64,000 bases of DNA from Marisa cornuarietis (Eukaryota; Mollusca; Gastropoda; Architaenioglossa; Ampullariidae). This document shows positions 57,979 through 64,000 of this stretch, one piece after another (position 1 is the stretch's first letter; every line of letters begins with the position of its first letter). The stretch is taken from assembly GCA_004794655.1 (NCBI GenBank), contig SMMW01000018.1:1938501-2002500 (forward strand), given 5' to 3'. A model generated the notes under the pieces. It worked only from the letters and a program-made list of their open reading frames with translations, searched no databases and was not told the origin of the DNA. The translations under genes were made by a program, and so were the position numbers.

Positions 57979-59813
57979 GCTGGCACGTGTGCAGCTGCTG
58001 CAGCAGCAGACGACAACACGAGTTTCTTTTAGTTCTCCTCCACGTTAGTTCAACAGTTTCCATGCGCGCATAGACTGACGGAATTTATTCACATGCACTT
58101 TTTCTTTCTCCTCTTCCCTCATTCAGTTAAGTGTCTATTTGTCTATCACTATCTTTCACTCACACACACAAACACACGATCTTAAAGCTATGCTCCTGTA
58201 ATGGAACATTCTAACATGTATCGACAGTATCTGAAGAAAAAGAAAGTTAAATCAAGCTAAGACTGTATTTGAACTCGCCACTGCATGATGACAGGTAAGA
58301 GTCACGGTGACGAGGACAGATACAGACACAGCAAGAAGAGTCGTTGACCGGACAGGGATCGAAACTTCAACACATCGTCGTGCACTGCCCCATGTATCGC
58401 ACTCATTCAAAGCTTGCCTGTGCCAAACCATCTCCTCAACAGTCACACAATTTGATTTCTCCTGAAAATAAGTTCAGTTCTAGAAGTTAGGGGCGTAAAG
58501 AAGCAAAGCAGACGAATTAATAAGCCGGTGAAGGGTAAGGCTTATATACAAACCACACTCAAACGAGCCAAAAACCAGCTGTCGTGCAACCGCTTCACGA
58601 TGGCGGACGCAGGTAGAAGCAGACGTTAAACCCAAGCCACGGGTGTGATAATCTTGCATACGATGGTCTCCGAAGAAACCACAGAAAGTTCTGTCGCGCA
58701 GTGTTGGGGGTCGTTAGACACGTTTCTAGACGGCGGGCAAAATTCGCAACGAACTGCCCGTTGTCCTCGATTACAGGCCGCGGCGCTGAGCTGCCTTCCC
58801 GCCTGTGTCAAGGTCGTGTTGCGTGTTTCTGTCACGTGATTCTATTTTTAGTGATCCTCAAGGACAAATATTGAACAGACTCGAGTCATGTGACTCGTCG
58901 TGACCTTACGGTTAATGTGTTGACCTCCTGAGTGTCGTCTGCTTTTGTATGGCGATAAAGGGTAGAAGTAGGGTACACGATGGGGGTCATAGGGGATGAG
59001 GCCATTGATTAGACTGCTTCGACTCCCACTGAGCTTGCAGACCGTAGAGGTTGACCTTGATCACTTCCGTTAACGCACGAGCTCGCGTCGTCTGCTGCGG
59101 CTACTTACCGTATGCCGACCGTGTGCGTGGTCTTTGTTTCTCGTGGCCACTTGTGGGTCTCTAATGAATTTGCTGTTGTGGTGATAGTGGTAGTGCAGTG
59201 TGTGTGGTGGCGGTGTGTCTGGGCTCGTGATGAATGTGTTTATATGCGAATAAATCGGTAATGTGCGTGCGTCTGTGTTCGTGATGTGTGTGTGTGTGTG
59301 TAAATATTTGTGATTGAATTTGCAATTTGCGTGTGTCTGTGTATGTAACGTTTTTTTATGTGTGTATTACTGTATTGTATGATTGAGGTGTTTGTGTAAA
59401 TGCGCGCGCTGGCGCGTGTGTGTTATAGGACAGTACGTTATGTTTAATATTCATAACACACAAAAACAGCTTATAGACGACAGAGCATAATATAAAGCTG
59501 AGCTACGTACTTTTATTAAATGTTGTTCATACCTTTTTTCACAAAACCCTCTACATGTAATTGTTTAAACGTCCCGAGGAATATTTTGCACACATATATA
59601 GTGCCTCTCAGCCCTATTAACAGGAAACTTGATGAGGGTTGACATGCCCTTATCTATAAATCTTCGGATTACTAGTCACTCTTGACATCTATTCTTGACA
59701 CCAGTAATATTCTAGCCAGTTATCAGTCACTACCATCTGCAGTACAGTACCCATTGATCACCATTTTAACACTCGGAATATTGCCGAGTGATCAGAAGTC
59801 TAGACTTTGTTAT
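57979..59813. other. S5 upstream region and S6 3' flank
   Basis: No gene is supported. Open frames of 64-69 codons on both strands near 58626-58839 overlap and lack motifs. A GT-rich stretch occupies 59160-59430. On the minus strand an AATAAA-like signal for S6 lies near 59510-59517, about 300 nt past its stop codon. Confidence 0.55.
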
Positions 59814-62800
59814 TCAGGAGTACTGCAGGATGTAAGGAAGACTTTCCATCTGTTTCTCTATGAAGGGGTCAACTCTTTCGCTCATAGCTACTGTAAAGTA
59901 GTTCTTCCAGTCGCCAATCTCTCCTGAAATTAAAAGAAGAAAAGAGTGTGTTATCTGCAGTGGTTGTTAGGAGAAAATTTGGTATAGGATGTCTAATTAT
60001 CACACTTTCAAACACGCGAACACACAGTTAAGCAACGAGACAGACGCGCTCTCTCCTTTGCCAACCTTTCCTTGATCGTTTAGTAATTTTGTGCACGACG
60101 ATAGTAAAATGTTTACTCTTTGACTAACTTTGGCTCAAATTATCCCCATCCTCGGTTGAAATATTCAATTTTTTTCTCTACCTTCCCTTCTCTCACTCTA
60201 TCGCGATGTGTTAGCCCGCGCGCGCTGGTAGTGATTGACAGGTTATATATTTCAGTGATATGTTTCATGTTTGTTTTACAGTTTGACTCTGTCAGCAAAA
60301 TGAATCAGAAATCCTCTCTACAATAACACGCCGTCTGACCTTTTCTGTAAGATCTTGAGGGTCTATGTTTTCTTTGTTCATCGCCGTTGACTTCTCTGTT
60401 AGGATGACGATGAGGATGGTCGTGGATTTTGAATTCTGCATTCTTCTTCAAGTTCTGAAAGCTGCACGCCTCAGCAATGTCTTCACAAATCGCATCGGAA
60501 ATATCGATCTCCAGGAAATTTGCCAACTTCTTTACATTTTCTACGGGGTTCTGAAAAGAAGCCAGGCATGTGGAGGTCATGTAGGTTATTAAAGAGTGAA
60601 ATTTGATACAGGACCATTTTTTAATATCCAAGCGAAGTGTACCTGTCTGTGTGTGTATGCGTGCGCGCGCGTGCTTATACGTGCGCATGTGAGTGTATAT
60701 GCGTGTGTTTCTTGCATCCAGTATGTCTAACGTTGCTTTAATGATTCAACGTGAAACTTTAAACATTATAACAGTTTTACATTCGTAAATTCTGTACATA
60801 CGAATCATACAGTTTTTATACAAATTCACTTTTACAGATAAAGTAAAGTTACTCGTAGGCTTTCTGAAATGTTTTCAAAGCTTAACGGTAAAAAGATAAT
60901 AACTTAATATGAACCACTGAGAACGAATTTTAAATAAATAAGATGGGCGGGGGGAGGCACGAACGAAACAGAGGCATAAAAAAGAGAGAGATTTAATATG
61001 TTACGGTTTAAAGTAATTACAGAATTCACACTGACATTTCAAGTATATAAAATTCAATAAAAGATAAAATCCACTTGAATTATGGATAGTATTAATTAAG
61101 GTTAAACCGTGAGCTAACCTTTTTCATGTCTTCAAAAGACATCGAAAGTATAGGTACATCTGGATTGTCTCGAGTGAATGCATACATTTGCTTCAAGTGC
61201 TCGAAGTAGTTGTCAAAGTGTACTGAAACAAGGCACTAGCTCGTGTTAGTAAAGCTGCATCACTTGGAACAATTACCTCCCACCATTTAAGTTTAGTCCC
61301 ATAAAATATGAATTAACCATTAAGAAATGAAGCAAAAATAAGGAGAAAAGCATGCCCACATTTTCCGAAGAAGAACACCTCGAAATAATCGCTGAAGACC
61401 ATGTCATCGAACAAGTCGTTCTCTCTTCCTTTCATGTGATGAAAATATGACACACACGAATCTTTGGGATTCCGGTACACGTGTAGCACCTTTGACCTTT
61501 TCTCCTTCATCTGCTTCCATGGTAACATGGATAACGGCAGGTGTGAGTTAAACATCCTGGGGGAGGGAGCTTGGTCTATTTTATCAAAGTCACTGAACTC
61601 CATCATCAGCTGTTCTTTAGGACGGCTGTCGTACTCGGCTTTGCCTCGCACCAGCATGGACAGCACCTCCCACAGCCAGTGAGTGCCTGGGAAATTAGAA
61701 AAATCGTTCGATTATGATCTTTCTTCTTTCACATTTTTGATAACCTCTGAGAATAAGGTTGATGTTAGATGTGCGCGGATCAACTCCATACTGTAGCGAA
61801 ACATCCATTTTTTTTATTACTTTTGTCATCGTGATTTAGTACCCCAGCCGTGAGCTCTGCACAGCGAGTTGAAAAGAAACTTTTGACTCTTGTAAACCCA
61901 TAATTTGTCCGCTGCGTGAGCGTGTGCTTTGGTTTCATGCGCTGCTCAGTGTTTTGAGATTCTCCACTTCCCCTTTTACTTCTACAAGGTTACATGACTA
62001 GTAGGGTGCAATGTTTCAAACTATTTGGGGGAATACTCCGTTTTCCTTCTCGACATACATGCATACAAACATCACCTCACAGAAAGTCGTCAGAATTGCG
62101 ACCACCTTTGTACATAGACTAATTAACCTACATCCCTGCTCTTTCCAGTGGCTGAAACCTTCAAAGCGTTCCATATACAATCCTGACATCTGCGTAGTTG
62201 ATCTTTTTCTATGAATGGTAATGTTTTTAGTGCTCTCGTTTTCGAGAGCGAACATGGTATTTCCCTAGAATTGAAGAAATAATATTTTAGCGCCGAACTT
62301 ACACACATCAAAGAAAAAATGCACCCTAGTACTCCCTTAAAGGACAACTAAGACGCGAAATAAGAGGCGAAACAGCTTTCTTATAGGGGGAGGGAACACG
62401 ACGGCCATAACAAAATGGCTTACCTGTAGGCGGAGCTATGTAAAATAGTGACGTCACTATTACATCACTAACTACAAATTTTCCCCAAATTTCCATCCAC
62501 ACTCGCCATATTGTCTCCTTTCGACTTTCTCTCGTCTGCTAACATGAAATCAAATTAACAAACTTTCCCGCACCAAATATAACATTATTAAACCCATCCC
62601 AAAATCAGCCAATAATTTAACACACCTCCATGTCAATCACCATAACGTCACTCGACCAGTCCTCAACATTTGTTGTCTGCTCAATTCACTATAATATAAC
62701 CTAACCCTAACCCAAACCCTACCCCTACCCTAACCCAAACCCTACCCCTAACCCACACCCTAAACCTAACCCCACTTCATAAATCACACACACAACACCA

Positions 62801-63154
62801 ACCAACGCCCAACCTCACACCCCTCTCAAACATCGATCCTACCCGCTCTCCCCTCTCACAAAAATAGCATAGCCCGCCCTGTGGCGCAGCTAGACCTCCA
62901 GCATGAACTCACTGACCTGCTTTGGGGTACGCGCAGAAAAATATGTCGTCGTCACGGAGCTGAAGAGAACGAAGGCGTGCGATGTGAGTCTCCCAGTTCG
63001 TTGACCGAGGACGCTTCGGAGGGAGCGCCCAGCCTTCGAGGGTATAATTCAAAGGTCGAGGATCGTCTCCGAGAAAGGTCAAACTTCCACTCTCGCCAAC
63101 GGAAGCCGCTGATCCTGTGTCGTCTGCTAGCTTCTGCGGATTTTCTGACGCCAT
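59814..63154 (-). CDS. Cytosolic sulfotransferase S6
   Basis: Five minus-strand exons: 62917-63154, 61360-61686, 61119-61222, 60340-60550 and 59814-59923, giving 329 aa with GT-AG introns. Motifs: YPKAGTHW loop (76-83), catalytic H128 (NSHLP), Trp136, YRNPKDSCVSYFHHM, FEDMKK, RKGEIGDWKNYFTVAMSE with full KTVE motif, C-terminus LQYS. It is the most diverged of the minus-strand genes (exon 2 DFDKIDQAPSPRMFNSHLP). Exon 4 is the longest of the family and carries a His/Arg-rich segment (HDHPHRHPNR) where S4 and S5 have PPxKEEN. Start 63154 (MASENPQ) was chosen by analogy with the MSS starts; an in-frame ATG at 63202 is possible. It looks functional. Confidence 0.92.
62444..62461. promoter_or_regulatory. 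18-nt palindrome with a CRE in intron 1 of S6
   Basis: AATAGTGACGTCACTATT is a perfect palindrome with the CRE core TGACGTCA at its centre. It could be an enhancer site for CREB/ATF-type factors or simply part of a repeat; function is inference. Confidence 0.5.
62697..62780 (-). repeat. Interstitial telomere-like tract in intron 1 of S6
   Basis: Plus strand reads CCTAACCCTAACCCAAACCC and variants for about 80 nt, so the TTAGGG-like strand is the sense strand of S6. The S1 intron 1 tract has the same orientation relative to its gene. Confidence 0.85.
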
Positions 63155-64000
63155 GTTGTTAGCTTCTCTGAAGCAAGATTCTGCTGTCGTTTTCGTAATC
63201 ATGAAAGTAGAATAACAAAATAACTCAAATAAGTCAAATTCTGACAGCTAGTATGCTAGGCAAAATTTCATAGTCACGCTGATCTCATGTCGTAACTGTA
63301 AGCCCTGGCTGTCAAATATTTGAACTGACGCACGGCAGTAGTTTTCCTTAGTATGCATATAACTCTACCCTGGTAGATTAGGGTTTCGGGCCTTTGACTG
63401 CAGTCTCCCTTACAATACACTTTGACAATACAACATTGCTATTTCCTCTGAGAATGTTTAATTTCTGACGTTTCATCTATAATGTTTCTGCTCTATGAGT
63501 TAAATGGCAACATCCACAACTGAAAAAGATGTAATCATGCGAAAAACACTTGAGCAAAGCGAGTGCTACGGTCATACCTGACTGACTAGGGATAAAGAAG
63601 AGAAGGAAATCCTCGAACACTTGGTCTTCAATACTCAAGCTGTTGACGGTGTGCACGAAATGTTGTCTTCTGGTCAAAACTGTTTTCCGTATGGTGGTGT
63701 AGACACTGATGTAGTCATTTCCGACTGCAAGCGTTTGTCAGCGCTAACTAACCGTCACACGCTCTTTAAATAGCGGGTCGTACTCATTGCTGACTTCAAA
63801 GAGATAATGATCTCGAACCAGGACCTTACAACTCGCTATAACTCTATCTCTGTGAGACGATTATTTCTTCAGCAACACTCTTGACTGGATAATTTATAAG
63901 AGGTTCGCTGGTAGATTGCCGCCATTTTGAACTGATTACAAAGTGATCCTGCGTTATTTTGTTTTGAAGTATTCTCAATATAAAGTTGTTTTTTTTTAAT
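63155..64000. other. Upstream region of S6
   Basis: Expected to hold the S6 promoter. A TATTTAAAG word on the minus strand lies near 63764-63772, but it is over 600 nt from the start codon, so a 5' untranslated exon or another start site would be needed. A 66-codon minus-strand frame at 63477-63677 has no motif and is not called. Confidence 0.4.

Noticed and set aside
58626..58839. Overlapping frames on both strands upstream of S5
   Set aside because: Neither has a motif or a counterpart upstream of S3 or S4.
1..64000. CRISPR arrays, operons or other prokaryotic systems
   Set aside because: Introns, SINEs and gene structure show nuclear eukaryotic DNA; the tandem arrays present are minisatellites without spacer-repeat alternation.

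Overview
The window is eukaryotic nuclear DNA. Genes are split by GT-AG introns, AT-rich spacers are full of microsatellites, there are tRNA-derived SINEs and decayed transposons, and two gene families have expanded in tandem. The style (secreted EF-hand proteins, cytosolic-type sulfotransferases with a YPKAG phosphosulfate loop, TTAGGG-like interstitial repeats, a widely dispersed TCCGGGTACTCCGGTTTCC repeat) suggests a lophotrochozoan, most likely a gastropod mollusc. This is inference from gene style, not a database match.

Region 1 (1-21.8 kb, minus strand) is a tandem family of small secreted EF-hand proteins. Three six-exon genes (A 1293-3524, B 7367-10125, C 18438-21597) have identical exon lengths (35, 76, 88, 234, 53 and 21 nt). 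Each encodes 168 aa with a signal peptide, two canonical EF-hand loops and one atypical loop. A fourth copy between A and B survives only as promoter plus exon 1; exons 2-6 have been deleted. All four keep a related promoter with a TATA-like box and a GATAAG/CTTTGAT block. The spacers are themselves repeated. The 8 kb between B and C holds a THAP-like fragment, a 5'-truncated LINE and a SINE.

Region 2 (21.8-29.8 kb) has no gene I can support. It holds microsatellites, SINE-like fragments and an unexplained GC-rich stretch.

Region 3 (29.8-63.2 kb) is a cytosolic sulfotransferase (SULT) cluster with six units: S1 (plus strand, intact), S2 (plus strand, clear pseudogene), then S3, S4, S5 and S6 (minus strand). 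All share a five-exon plan with the same intron phases. S1, S4, S5 and S6 keep the PAPS-binding loop, catalytic His, 3'-phosphate motif, RKGxxGDWK motif and KTVE dimer motif. S3 has lost the splice donor of exon 3 and the Glu of the KTVE motif. S3 and S4 are recent duplicates sharing an intronic SINE. S5 carries a post-duplication pogo-like transposon and, in intron 1, an array of about 20 copies of its own exon-1/splice-donor junction.

The two families have no demonstrated functional link. Secreted calcium-binding proteins and sulfotransferases could both serve a mineralised or mucous matrix, but only proximity supports that here. The strongest leads are the exon-junction array of S5, the cluster of amino-acid replacements with two new cysteines in EF-hand gene A, the shared promoter module, and the broken donor of S3.
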